Shown one piece after another: positions 1 through 6,974 of a stretch of 11,335 nucleotides of DNA. Numbering within the stretch: position 1 is the stretch's first letter; each line of letters starts with the position of its first letter. The notes beneath the pieces are model-generated. The model was not told the origin of the DNA, searched no databases, and worked only from the letters and a program-made list of their open reading frames with translations. Source of the DNA: Bacillota bacterium (GTDB lineage: Bacteria > Bacillota > Sulfobacillia > Thermaerobacterales > RSA17); NCBI GenBank assembly GCA_017577485.1, contig PKRI01000049.1, positions 1-11,335 of the forward strand, written 5' to 3'. A program made the position numbers and the translations under genes.

Positions 1-1389
1 CTGCAGCGGGAGGGGAGCGAGCGGAGCCCGCGGCTTTCGGGCGTCATCGGCGACGGCGCTTACCCGGTGCGGGTGCTGCGCTGCCAGGACCGGGCGTCGC
101 TGGTCCACGAGCCCCGGGGCCCGGCAACCCTGCCGCCCAACCCCTTCGAGGCGCTGCGGGCCTTCACCCCGCCGGGTACGGTGCCTGAAGGGCTGCGGTT
201 TGCCGGGGGCGCCGTGGGCTACCTGGGCTACGACGCCGTGGGCTACCTGGAGCGGCTGCCGGCGGTTCCGTCGGACCTGAACGTGCCCACGGCCTGGTTC
301 ATGGAATGCGACCTGGTGGCGGTGGTCGACCACCTGCGCCACGAACTGACGCTGGTGGCCCCGGCGCGGCCGGCCCCGGGCACCGACCCGCGGCTGGTTT
401 ACGAGGAAGCCCGCCACCGCCTGGGCACGGCCCTCCGCCGCCTGGCGGCGGGCGTGGGCGGTGGCCGGCCGGTGCCGCTGCTGGACGAAGGGGGGCCGGG
501 TGCCGGCGGCTCGCTGCCGGCGGCGGTGGCCAGCCTGGACCGGGACGCCTTCACGGCGGCCGTGCGGCGCGCCCTGGACTACATCCGGGCCGGCGACGTC
601 TTCCAGGTGGTGCTGTCGCGGCGGCTGTCGTTCCCGCTGACGGGAGACCCCTTCGACCTGTACCGCGCGTACCGGGTGGTCAGCCCGTCCCCCTACATGT
701 TCTTCATCCGGTTCGACGGCGAGACGGCGCTGCTGGGCGCCTCGCCGGAACTGCTGGTACGCGTCCAGGGGCGCCGGGTGCTGACCCGTCCCCTGGCCGG
801 CACCCGGCCCCGGGGCGCCACGGCCCAACAGGACCTGGCCATGGAGCGGGAGCTGCTGGCCGACGAGAAGGAGCGGGCCGAGCACACCATGCTGGTGGAT
901 CTGGGCCGCAACGACGTGGGCCGGGTGAGCCGTTTCGGCAGCGTCCGGGTGGAGCGCCTGATGTACGTGGAGCGCTATTCCCACGTGATGCACCTGGCCT
1001 CCGACGTGGTGGGTGAACTGGCCGACGGCTTCGACGCCGTCCACGCCCTGGCCGCCTGCTTCCCGGCCGGTACCCTGACCGGCGCACCCAAGGTCCGCGC
1101 CATGGAGATCATCGCCGAACTGGAGCCGGTGGCCCGGGGTCCCTACGGCGGCGTGGTGGGCTACCTGGGCTACGACGGCAGCCTGGACATGTGCATCGCC
1201 ATCCGGACCGTGCTGGTCCACCGCGGCCGGGCGCACCTGCAGGTGGGCGCCGGGGTGGTGGCCGACTCGGACCCGGACCGCGAGTTCGAGGAGACCGAGA
1301 ACAAGGCCCGGTCCGCCCTGCGGGCGCTGGAGCTGGCGGCCCGCATCCACGGGGCGGCGGCTCCGGCGGCGGGAGGGGAGTGGCTGTGA
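1..1389 (+). CDS. trpE: Anthranilate synthase component I (5' partial)
   Basis: This is the large subunit of anthranilate synthase, which converts chorismate plus ammonia (delivered by TrpG) to anthranilate and pyruvate, the first committed step to tryptophan in the cytoplasm. The frame is open from base 1, so the gene is cut by the window edge. The GTG at 67 lies inside the N-terminal domain and is not the true start. The 462 visible codons against roughly 490-510 usual for the family mean about 40 residues are missing, including the region that carries the LLES feedback motif in relatives. The chorismate-binding domain runs from about nt 540 to 1340. It shows GDVFQVVLSRR, SPSPYMFF (nt 682-705, matching a tryptophan-contact loop), GASPELL, RPLAGTRPRG, DLGRNDVGRV, GTLTGAPK (nt 1069-1092) and QVGAGVVADSDP. 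The stop overlaps trpG by 4 nt, so the two subunits are probably translated together. Confidence 0.97.
   Translation: MQREGSERSPRLSGVIGDGAYPVRVLRCQDRASLVHEPRGPATLPPNPFEALRAFTPPGTVPEGLRFAGGAVGYLGYDAVGYLERLPAVPSDLNVPTAWFMECDLVAVVDHLRHELTLVAPARPAPGTDPRLVYEEARHRLGTALRRLAAGVGGGRPVPLLDEGGPGAGGSLPAAVASLDRDAFTAAVRRALDYIRAGDVFQVVLSRRLSFPLTGDPFDLYRAYRVVSPSPYMFFIRFDGETALLGASPELLVRVQGRRVLTRPLAGTRPRGATAQQDLAMERELLADEKERAEHTMLVDLGRNDVGRVSRFGSVRVERLMYVERYSHVMHLASDVVGELADGFDAVHALAACFPAGTLTGAPKVRAMEIIAELEPVARGPYGGVVGYLGYDGSLDMCIAIRTVLVHRGRAHLQVGAGVVADSDPDREFEETENKARSALRALELAARIHGAAAPAAGGEWL
214..1177 (+). repeat. 22-nt exact direct repeat within trpE
   Basis: The 22 bases at 214-235 recur exactly at 1156-1177. 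Both copies encode V-G-Y-L-G-Y-D, one in the N-terminal domain and one in the chorismate-binding domain. Similar G-Y-x-G-Y/F-D motifs occur at both places in other TrpE proteins, so the protein similarity is expected. The exact nucleotide identity is favoured by the strong codon bias. The feature spans both copies and the 920 bases between them. Confidence 0.85.
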
Positions 1390-1973
1390 CGCGGGTCCTG
1401 GTGGTCGATAACTACGACTCCTTCACCTACAACCTGGTGCAGGTGCTGGGGGCGCTGGGGGCCGACCCCATGGTCCGGCGCAACGACGCGGTGTCGCCGG
1501 CGGACCTGGATCACCTGGCGCCCGACGCGGTCGTGGTCTCGCCGGGACCGTGCACCCCTGCCGAGGCCGGCGCATCTGTTGACATAATCCGGGCGGCGGG
1601 GCCGCGGGTTCCCGTGCTGGGCGTCTGCCTGGGTCACCAGGCCATCGCCGCCGCTTACGGCGGCCTGGTGGTCCGGGCCCCCCAGCCTGTCCACGGCAAG
1701 GCCAGCCTGGTCCACCACGACGGGCAGGGGCTGCTGGCCGGCCTGCCGTCGCCGCTGCCGGCGGGCCGCTACCACTCGCTGGTGGTGGACCGGGGGAGCC
1801 TGCCCCCGGACCTGGAGGTGTGCGCCTGGACCGGCGACGGCCTGGTGATGGCCCTGCGGCACCGGCGTTACCCCGTCTGGGGACTCCAGTTCCACCCGGA
1901 GTCGGTGCTGACGCCCCACGGCGAGTTGATCCTGTACCGGTTCCTGAGCCTGGCGCGGGGGGAGTGGTCCTGA
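1386..1973 (+). CDS. trpG: Anthranilate synthase component II (glutamine amidotransferase)
   Basis: This 195-residue class I glutamine amidotransferase hydrolyses glutamine and passes ammonia to TrpE. Motifs in order are DNYDSFTYNLVQ (8-19), SPGPCTPAEAG (52-62), LGVCLGHQ with the nucleophile Cys81, RYHSLVV, and GLQFHPES supplying His170 and Glu172, so the catalytic triad is complete. The GTG at 1386 is preferred because GGAGG at 1372-1376 lies 9 nt upstream. An in-frame GTG at 1380 would add two residues but is only 3 nt from that site. The start overlaps the trpE stop as GTGA, which suggests coupled translation of the two subunits. It is a stand-alone TrpG, not fused to TrpE or TrpD. In some bacteria such a subunit also serves p-aminobenzoate synthase (PabA); the context favours the tryptophan role, and a dual role cannot be excluded. 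Confidence 0.96.
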   Translation: MTRVLVVDNYDSFTYNLVQVLGALGADPMVRRNDAVSPADLDHLAPDAVVVSPGPCTPAEAGASVDIIRAAGPRVPVLGVCLGHQAIAAAYGGLVVRAPQPVHGKASLVHHDGQGLLAGLPSPLPAGRYHSLVVDRGSLPPDLEVCAWTGDGLVMALRHRRYPVWGLQFHPESVLTPHGELILYRFLSLARGEWS

Positions 1974-3022
1974 TGCTGGTGGAGCTGCTGCACCGCGTCA
2001 TCGAAGGTCATGACCTGACCGCCGGCGAGGCCGAGCGGGCCATGGTCGAGATCATGGCGGGCAACGCCACGCCCGCCCAGATCGCGGGCTACCTGGTGGC
2101 CCTGCGGATCAAAGGCGAAACCGTCGACGAGATCATCGGGTCGGCGCGGGCCATGCGGGCTTTCGCCACGCCGGTGGTCAGCCGCCGCCGGGACCTGGTG
2201 GACACCTGCGGCACCGGCGGCGACGGCCGGCACACCTTCAACATCTCCACCCTGGCGGCGCTGGTGGTGGCGGCGGCCGGGGTGCCGGTGGCCAAGCACG
2301 GCAACCGCTCGGTGTCCAGCCGCTGCGGCAGCGCCGACGTGCTGGAGGCCTTGGGCGTGGCCGTGGACCTGCCCGCGGAGGAACTGGGCCGCTGCCTGGA
2401 CGAGGTGGGGATGGCCTTCCTGATGGCGCCCCGCCTGCACCCGGCCATGCGGCACGCCGTGACGCCGCGGCGGGAACTGGCCACCCGCACCATCTTCAAC
2501 CTGCTGGGGCCGCTGACCAACCCCGCCGGGGCCCCCTACCAGCTGCTGGGCGTCTACAGCCCCGACCTGGTGGAGCCGGTGGCGCGGGCTTTGGCGGAAC
2601 TGGGCACCCGGCGGGCGCTGGTGGTCCACGGCGAACCCGGCCTGGACGAGATCTCGGTCTGCGGGTCCACCCGCGCGGCGCTGGTGGACGACGGCCACGT
2701 CCGCACGATGACCATCGAGCCGGGCGACGCCGGGCTGCCCGCGGCCCCGCTGGAGGCCCTGGCGGGCGGCGACCCCGCCCACAACGCCGCCATTGCCCGG
2801 GCCGTGCTGGCGGGCCAGCGGGGCCCGCGGCGCGACGCCGTAGTGCTCAATGCCGCCGGTGCCCTGCTGGCGGCCGGTGCCGTCGGCTCCCTGCGTGAAG
2901 GGGCTGCGGCGGCGGCCGAGGCCATCGACTCGGGCGCGGCGGCCGCCAAGCTGGAGGAACTGGCGGCCTGGACCCAGCAGGCAGCCGCCAGGGCCCGCCG
3001 GGCGGAGGAGGCGGCGGGATGA
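1973..3022 (+). CDS. trpD: Anthranilate phosphoribosyltransferase
   Basis: This enzyme transfers the phosphoribosyl group of PRPP to anthranilate, giving N-(5-phosphoribosyl)anthranilate. The 349-residue product has the usual family length. An N-terminal helical domain (about 1-70) precedes the glycine-rich PRPP loop GTGGD at 80-84, then NIST (90-93), KHGNRS (108-113), the SRCGSADVLEALG segment, TIFNLLGPLTNPAG and VVHGEPGLDEIS. The ATG at 1973 shares one base with the trpG stop (TGATG), and a G-rich Shine-Dalgarno stretch lies at about 1957-1964. An in-frame GTG at 1964 is less likely because it overlaps that stretch. The gene encodes only the transferase domain, with no amidotransferase fusion as in enteric TrpGD. 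The alanine-rich C-terminus is ordinary for this composition. Confidence 0.97.
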   Translation: MLVELLHRVIEGHDLTAGEAERAMVEIMAGNATPAQIAGYLVALRIKGETVDEIIGSARAMRAFATPVVSRRRDLVDTCGTGGDGRHTFNISTLAALVVAAAGVPVAKHGNRSVSSRCGSADVLEALGVAVDLPAEELGRCLDEVGMAFLMAPRLHPAMRHAVTPRRELATRTIFNLLGPLTNPAGAPYQLLGVYSPDLVEPVARALAELGTRRALVVHGEPGLDEISVCGSTRAALVDDGHVRTMTIEPGDAGLPAAPLEALAGGDPAHNAAIARAVLAGQRGPRRDAVVLNAAGALLAAGAVGSLREGAAAAAEAIDSGAAAAKLEELAAWTQQAAARARRAEEAAG

Positions 3023-4548
3023 GCGACCGGCTGCAGCGCATCGTGGCCGACGTGCGCCGGCGGCTGGAAGCCCGGCGGCAGCAGGTGCCGGAGCCCGTGC
3101 TGCGCCGCCGGGTGGAGGAGCGGCTGGGCGAGGCCCGGGGCCCGCGGGACCCCCGGAGCCTGGCGGCCGCCCTGGCCGGCGGCCGTTACGACCGGCGGCC
3201 CCGGATCATCGCGGAGATCAAGCGGCGGTCGCCCGCCGCCGGCGACATCGGCTCACAGGCGGATGCCGCCCGCATGGCCGGCATCTACGCCGCCGGCGGC
3301 GCCTGCGCCGTCAGCGTGGTCACCGAACCCGACCACTTCGGGGGCGATCCCGCCGACCTGGAGCGGGTGCGCCCCGCCGGCCTGCCGGTGCTGCGCAAGG
3401 ACTTCATCGTGGATCCCTACCAGGTGCTGGAGTCGGCCCTGCTGGGCGCCGACGCGGTGCTGCTGATCGCGCGGCTGCTGGACGCCCGGCGCCTGGCCCA
3501 CCTGATGGAGGAGGCGCGGCGGGTGGGCCTGGAGGCCCTGGTGGAGGTCAACGACGAGGCCGACGTGGAAACCGCCCTGGCGGCCGGCGCCGCCCTGGTG
3601 GGCATCAACAACCGGGACCTCCGCACCTTTGACATCGACCCGGGGCGCACCGAGCGCCTGCTGACCCTGCTGCCGGAGGACGTGCTGGTGGTGGCCGCCA
3701 GCGGGCTGGCCGCGCCCGAGGACGTGCAGCGGGTCCACGCCCTGGGGGTGGACGGCTGCCTGGTGGGCCAGGCGCTGATGCAGGCGCCCGACCCCTCGGC
3801 CTGGCTGGCTTCGGCGCGCCGGCCGGTGCCGGACGCGGTGCCGGCCAGGGTGGAGGAGCAGCCCCTCTGGGTCAAGATCTGCGGGCTCACCGACGAGCCG
3901 GCGGTGCTGGCCGCCCAGAACGCCGGCGCCGACGCCGTGGGTTTCGTCTTCGCCCCGAGCCCCCGGCGGGTGGACCCGTCCACGGCCCGGCGCCTGGGCT
4001 CCCTGCTGCGCCGGCCCATGGCCCGGGTGGGGGTGTTCGTCGACGAGCCGGTGGACCGCATCCTGCGGGTCGCCCGGGCGGCCGGGCTCACCCATGTGCA
4101 GCTGCACGGCGACGAGGATGATCAGGTGATCACCCGCCTGCAGGCCGCCGGCTACCGGGTGATCCGGGCGGTGCGGGTCAGCGGCCCCGAGGCCCTGGCC
4201 GGCGCGGAGCAGAGCCCGGCGGACCTGATCCTGCTGGACGCCTATGACCCCGAAAAGCGGGGAGGCACCGGCCGCGTCTTCGACTGGAGCCTGGCTGCCG
4301 GCCTCTGCCGCCGCCGGCGCGTCATCCTGGCGGGGGGCCTCACCCCCCACAACGTGGGTGACGCGGTGCGGGCGGTGCTGCCCTTCGGCGTGGACACCTC
4401 CAGCGGCGTCGAGCGGTCTCCGGGGGTCAAGGACCCGGGCCGCATCGCCGGCTTCGTGCAGTTGGCCCAGGCCGCCTGGCAGCAGGCGGTGGTCCGCGAA
4501 ACCAGCCGCCGGAGGAAGGTGATGGACAGTGTGCGCAGCGCTACCTGA
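3019..4548 (+). CDS. trpCF: Fused indole-3-glycerol phosphate synthase / phosphoribosylanthranilate isomerase
   Basis: One 509-residue polypeptide carries two consecutive TIM-barrel enzymes. Residues 1 to about 265 are TrpC, which makes indole-3-glycerol phosphate from CdRP. The expected catalytic residues are all visible: Glu66 and Lys68 (IAEIKRRSP), Lys127 (LRKDFI), Glu176 (LVEVND), Asn197 (INNRDL) and Ser228 (ASGL). A Pro/Ala/Val-rich linker at about 266-283 leads to TrpF, residues 284 to about 490, the preceding isomerase step. TrpF has Cys288 in KICGLT and Asp407 in LLDAYDP as its acid/base pair, plus GGLTPHNV and GVDTSSGVE near the C-terminus. The ATG at 3019 overlaps the trpD stop (ATGA) and GGAGGAGG lies at 3004-3011. 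The basic C-terminal tail (about 490-509) extends past the barrel and overlaps trpB by 20 nt. The two activities are often separate genes in Bacillus-type trp operons; a TrpC-TrpF fusion is known from enteric bacteria. Confidence 0.96.
   Translation: MSDRLQRIVADVRRRLEARRQQVPEPVLRRRVEERLGEARGPRDPRSLAAALAGGRYDRRPRIIAEIKRRSPAAGDIGSQADAARMAGIYAAGGACAVSVVTEPDHFGGDPADLERVRPAGLPVLRKDFIVDPYQVLESALLGADAVLLIARLLDARRLAHLMEEARRVGLEALVEVNDEADVETALAAGAALVGINNRDLRTFDIDPGRTERLLTLLPEDVLVVAASGLAAPEDVQRVHALGVDGCLVGQALMQAPDPSAWLASARRPVPDAVPARVEEQPLWVKICGLTDEPAVLAAQNAGADAVGFVFAPSPRRVDPSTARRLGSLLRRPMARVGVFVDEPVDRILRVARAAGLTHVQLHGDEDDQVITRLQAAGYRVIRAVRVSGPEALAGAEQSPADLILLDAYDPEKRGGTGRVFDWSLAAGLCRRRRVILAGGLTPHNVGDAVRAVLPFGVDTSSGVERSPGVKDPGRIAGFVQLAQAAWQQAVVRETSRRRKVMDSVRSAT
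4511..4523 (+). promoter_or_regulatory. Ribosome binding site that decides the trpB start
   Basis: GGAGG (4511-4515) is followed by AGGTGAT (4517-4523), which matches seven bases of the anti-Shine-Dalgarno complement. It ends 5 nt before GTG 4529. The site lies inside the trpF coding region. Because a TGA at 4520 closes the trpB frame just upstream, GTG 4529 is effectively the only usable start. Confidence 0.75.
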
Positions 4549-5743
4549 CGAACGCGGCTATTTCGGCCCCTTCGGCGGCCGGTTCGTGCCGGAAACGCTG
4601 GTGCCTGCCCTGCTGGAACTGGAGCAGGCTTACGAGGAGGCCCAGGCGGACCCGGCCTTCGCCCGGGAACTGGACGGGTGGCTGCGGGAGTTGTGCGGCC
4701 GGCCCACCCCGCTGTACCGGGCGGACCGCCTGGCCGAGGCCTGCGGCAATCCCCGGGTCCGCCTGTACCTGAAGCGGGAAGACCTGAACCACACCGGCGC
4801 CCACAAGATCAACAACGCCCTGGGGCAGGTGCTGCTGGCCCGCCGCATGGGCAAGGGACGCGTGGTGGCCGAAACGGGCGCCGGCCAGCACGGCGTGGCC
4901 ACCGCCACGGCGGCGGCGGCCCTGGGCCTGGAGTGCGTGGTCTACATGGGCGCCGAGGACGTGCGGCGCCAGAGCCTCAATGTCTTCCGCATGGAACTTC
5001 TGGGCGCCCGGGTCCACAGCGTCGACGCCGGCAGCCGCACCCTGAAGGACGCCATCAACGAGGCCCTGCGCGACTGGGTCACCAACGTGGCCGACACCTC
5101 CTACGTCATCGGCTCGGTGGTGGGACCCCATCCTTACCCGCGCATGGTGCGGGACTTCCAGTCGGTCATCGGCCGCGAGACCCGGGCCCAGGTGCTGGAG
5201 AAGGAAGGCCGCCTGCCCGACGTCCTGGTGGCATGCGTGGGAGGCGGCAGCAACGCCATGGGCCTGTTCCATCCCTTCGTCGACGACCCGCAGGTGGCCA
5301 TGGTGGGTGTGGAGGCGGGGGGCACGGGCCTGGACACCGGGCACCACGCGGCCTCGCTGGCGGCGGGGTCGCCCGGCGTGCTGCACGGGTCCCTGACGTA
5401 CCTGCTGCAGGACGACGACGGCCAGGTGCGCGTCGCCCATTCGGTGTCGGCCGGCCTGGACTACCCGGGGGTGGGGCCCGAGCACGCCTGGCTCAAGGAG
5501 ACCGGCCGCGCCCGCTACGAGACGGTCACCGACGCCGAGGCGCTGGAAGCCTTCCAGCTGCTGGCCCGGTGCGAGGGCATCATCCCCGCCCTGGAAAGCG
5601 CCCATGCGCTGGCGTACCTGCGCCGGCTGCTGCCTGAACTGGAGCCGGGCAGCATCGTGGTGGTCTGCCTCTCCGGCAGGGGCGACAAGGACGTGGCCGA
5701 GGTGCGCCGCCTGCTGCAGGAACAGGAGGTGCCCGCATCATGA
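4529..5743 (+). CDS. trpB: Tryptophan synthase beta subunit
   Basis: TrpB condenses indole, channelled from TrpA, with serine to give tryptophan, using pyridoxal phosphate. The 404-residue length is normal for the operon-type TrpB1 family. It opens with the TrpB1 signature GYFGPFGGRFVPETL (10-24). HTGAHKINN supplies the PLP-binding Lys93 and AETGAGQHG the catalytic Glu115. GGGSNAMG at 238-245 is the cofactor phosphate loop, and CLSGRGDKD includes Ser382, expected near the PLP ring nitrogen. The GTG start is fixed by a stop at 4520 and the ribosome site at 4511-4523. The 20-nt overlap with the trpCF tail is the longest in the operon. The 3' end carries the trpA ribosome site and overlaps trpA by 4 nt, as expected for subunits of one alpha2-beta2 complex. 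Confidence 0.97.
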   Translation: MCAALPDERGYFGPFGGRFVPETLVPALLELEQAYEEAQADPAFARELDGWLRELCGRPTPLYRADRLAEACGNPRVRLYLKREDLNHTGAHKINNALGQVLLARRMGKGRVVAETGAGQHGVATATAAAALGLECVVYMGAEDVRRQSLNVFRMELLGARVHSVDAGSRTLKDAINEALRDWVTNVADTSYVIGSVVGPHPYPRMVRDFQSVIGRETRAQVLEKEGRLPDVLVACVGGGSNAMGLFHPFVDDPQVAMVGVEAGGTGLDTGHHAASLAAGSPGVLHGSLTYLLQDDDGQVRVAHSVSAGLDYPGVGPEHAWLKETGRARYETVTDAEALEAFQLLARCEGIIPALESAHALAYLRRLLPELEPGSIVVVCLSGRGDKDVAEVRRLLQEQEVPAS

Positions 5744-6591
5744 ACCGCCTCGCCGCCGGCGCGCCCGGTGCCGCGGCCGCCGCCGCCAACCGCCTGGACC
5801 AGGCCCTGGCAGCCCGGCTCGGCCGGGGCCAGGCAGCGCTGCTGATCTACATCACTGCCGGCTTTCCCGACCTGGACGTCACCCGGCGGCTGATCCCGGA
5901 ACTTTTCGCCGCCGGTGCCGACGTCATCGAGTTGGGCCTGCCCTTCTCCGACCCGCTGGCCGACGGGCCCACCATCCAGCGGGCGTCCCACCTGGCCCTG
6001 CAGCGGGGGGTGCGGGTGGCCGACGTCCTGGACGTGGCCCGGGATGCCCGGCGCCGGGGCGTGGATGGGGCGCTGGTGCTGATGAGCTACGCCAACCCCC
6101 TGCTGGCCAGGGGCCTGCTGCAGGAGCCGCGGCGCCTGGCGGAGGCAGGCTTCGACGGCCTGATCGTGCCCGACGTGCCGTCCCTGGAGAGCGCCTCCTG
6201 GGAGGCGGCCTGCGCCTCGGCGGGGCTGCACTGGATCCCGTTCCTCACCCCCACCAGTCCCGAGGAGCAGGTGCGGCGGGTGGGAGCCGTGGAGGGCGGC
6301 TTCATCTACTGCGTGTCGGTGACCGGGGTGACCGGGGCCCGCAGCCGGCTGCCGGAAACGGTGGCGGACCTGCTGGGGCGGGTGCGGGCCCACAGCCGGC
6401 GGCCGGTGGCGGTGGGGTTCGGCGTTTCGGGCCCCGAGGCAGCCCGGGAACTGGCCCGGCACGCCGACGGCGTCATCGTCGGCTCGGCCCTGCTGGACCG
6501 GATGGAGGCCGCGGCGGGGGCCGGCCTGGACCCGGTGGCCGCGGCCGCGGAATTCACCGCTGCCGTGCGAAAAGCCATGGACGATCGTTGA
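5740..6591 (+). CDS. trpA: Tryptophan synthase alpha subunit
   Basis: TrpA cleaves indole-3-glycerol phosphate to indole and glyceraldehyde 3-phosphate and feeds indole to TrpB. The 283-residue TIM barrel shows YITAGFPD (37-44), IELGLPFSDPLADGP with catalytic Glu64 and Asp75 (Glu49 and Asp60 in the enteric enzyme), LMSYANP, LIVPDVP, VSVTGVTGAR, and the phosphate-binding GFGVSGPE and VGSALL. The ATG overlaps the trpB stop (ATGA) and AGGAGGT at 5724-5730 is 9 nt upstream. Compared with the enteric protein, the N-terminus is about 15 residues longer: a low-complexity Ala-rich stretch (5-16). It could be a natural extension or a sign that translation starts further in, but no better ribosome site is visible there. 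It is the last gene of the trp operon; its stop lies within the -35 box of the next transcription unit. Confidence 0.97.
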   Translation: MNRLAAGAPGAAAAAANRLDQALAARLGRGQAALLIYITAGFPDLDVTRRLIPELFAAGADVIELGLPFSDPLADGPTIQRASHLALQRGVRVADVLDVARDARRRGVDGALVLMSYANPLLARGLLQEPRRLAEAGFDGLIVPDVPSLESASWEAACASAGLHWIPFLTPTSPEEQVRRVGAVEGGFIYCVSVTGVTGARSRLPETVADLLGRVRAHSRRPVAVGFGVSGPEAARELARHADGVIVGSALLDRMEAAAGAGLDPVAAAAEFTAAVRKAMDDR

Positions 6592-6616
6592 CCCGCGGGC
6601 CGGGGGCGGCTAGACT
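6588..6616 (+). promoter_or_regulatory. Probable sigma-A promoter for the T-box/aroF-tyrA-aroA operon
   Basis: TTGACC (6588-6593, five of six matches to the -35 consensus) is separated by exactly 17 bp from TAGACT (6611-6616, four of six matches to the -10 consensus). It overlaps the trpA stop codon. Transcription would begin near 6623, about 20 nt before Stem I of the T-box, which is the usual geometry. No intrinsic terminator is visible between trpA and this point, so read-through from the trp operon may also occur. Confidence 0.55.
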
Positions 6617-6902
6617 GAAGCCTAAAACCGGCTGTTCAAAGCTGTGAGCGGGAGAAGTAGGCGGCTGCCGGCGGCTGCAGAGAGCCGGCGGTACGGTGCG
6701 CTTCGGCGGGCGCAGACCCCCGAAGGGCCCACGGTGCGAGCCGGTGCCGGGCACCGCTGAATACACCCGCGAGCGCGGACCGAACCCGGCCGCCGGCCTG
6801 CGGCGGGCTGGCCGGCAGTAGGCTCCGACGGCGTCCCCGTTACCGGACCGGCGCGCTCCGGCGCGCCACTGAGGGGGCCCGCCGCGCAGGCGGCGGGCCA
6901 AT

Positions 6903-6934
6903 CAGGGTGGTACCGCGGAAGACCTTCGTCCCTG
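6903..6934 (+). promoter_or_regulatory. T-box antiterminator helix
   Basis: CAGGG (6903-6907) pairs with CCCTG (6930-6934), and GCG (6915-6917) pairs with CGT (6927-6929). Between the two helices the seven-base bulge UGGUACC (6908-6914) is left to accept the tRNA NCCA end. This is the canonical T-box antiterminator. It shares bases 6920-6930 with the terminator stem and reaches into its loop, so the two structures exclude each other. Confidence 0.9.
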
Positions 6935-6949
6935 GGCGAGGGTCTTTTT
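6920..6949 (+). terminator. Regulated rho-independent terminator of the T-box leader
   Basis: An 11-bp stem pairs 6920-6930 with 6935-6945 (including U-G pairs) around a CCTG loop, and a run of five T residues covers 6945-6949. It forms when charged tRNA-Tyr, or none, is bound, stopping transcription 43 nt before the DAHP synthase start. Confidence 0.9.
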
Positions 6950-6974
6950 GCGTCTTGCGGAGGCCTGGACAGGG

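Larger units (their letters stand above)
6640..6950 (+). promoter_or_regulatory. T-box riboswitch leader, tyrosine specifier (UAC), transcriptional attenuation type
   Basis: This leader RNA should bind tRNA-Tyr and prevent termination when that tRNA is uncharged. The Stem I base pairs GCGGG (6648-6652) with CCCGC (6766-6770). The specifier loop has AGAAGUAG (6653-6660) on its 5' side opposite GAA-UAC-A on its 3' side, with UAC at 6762-6764 reading as a tyrosine codon. The distal conserved elements GAGAGCC (6680-6686) and GGUGCGAGCC (6733-6742) are present. A 6-bp hairpin (6850-6867) and a 9-bp Stem III (6876-6884 with 6891-6899) precede the T-box sequence AGGGTGGTACCGCG (6904-6917). The bulge UGGU predicts a tRNA with discriminator A, fitting tRNA-Tyr and arguing against tRNA-Trp, whose bacterial discriminator is normally G. 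The leader controls DAHP synthase, TyrA and AroA. Confidence 0.93.

Noticed and set aside
67..69. GTG as the start of trpE
   Set aside because: The frame is open upstream to base 1, and the upstream residues (ending SGVIGDGAYPV) fit the N-terminal domain. Starting here would remove part of the fold, and no ribosome site precedes it.
1579..1588. TTGACATAAT inside trpG, looking like an internal promoter
   Set aside because: TTGACA matches a -35 box, but the TAAT follows immediately and no -10-like sequence lies 16-18 bp downstream. It is a local patch of rarer codons (GCA TCT GTT ... ATA) in a conserved coding region.
3253..4350. Minus-strand open frame opposite trpCF, with similar long frames opposite trpG, trpD, trpB and trpA
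   Set aside because: All have antisense-type composition (His, Gln, Gly, Arg rich), no start signals and no conserved motifs.
6762..6764. The T-box as a tryptophan or phenylalanine sensor because trp genes are next door
   Set aside because: The triplet in the GAA-NNN-A specifier context is UAC, and the UGGU bulge predicts discriminator A. Neither fits tRNA-Trp, and phenylalanine would need UUC or UUU.
6948..6950. TTG as an upstream start for aroF
   Set aside because: It lies in the T run of the T-box terminator and has no ribosome site. The ATG at 6993 gives residue numbering that matches the Thermotoga enzyme.
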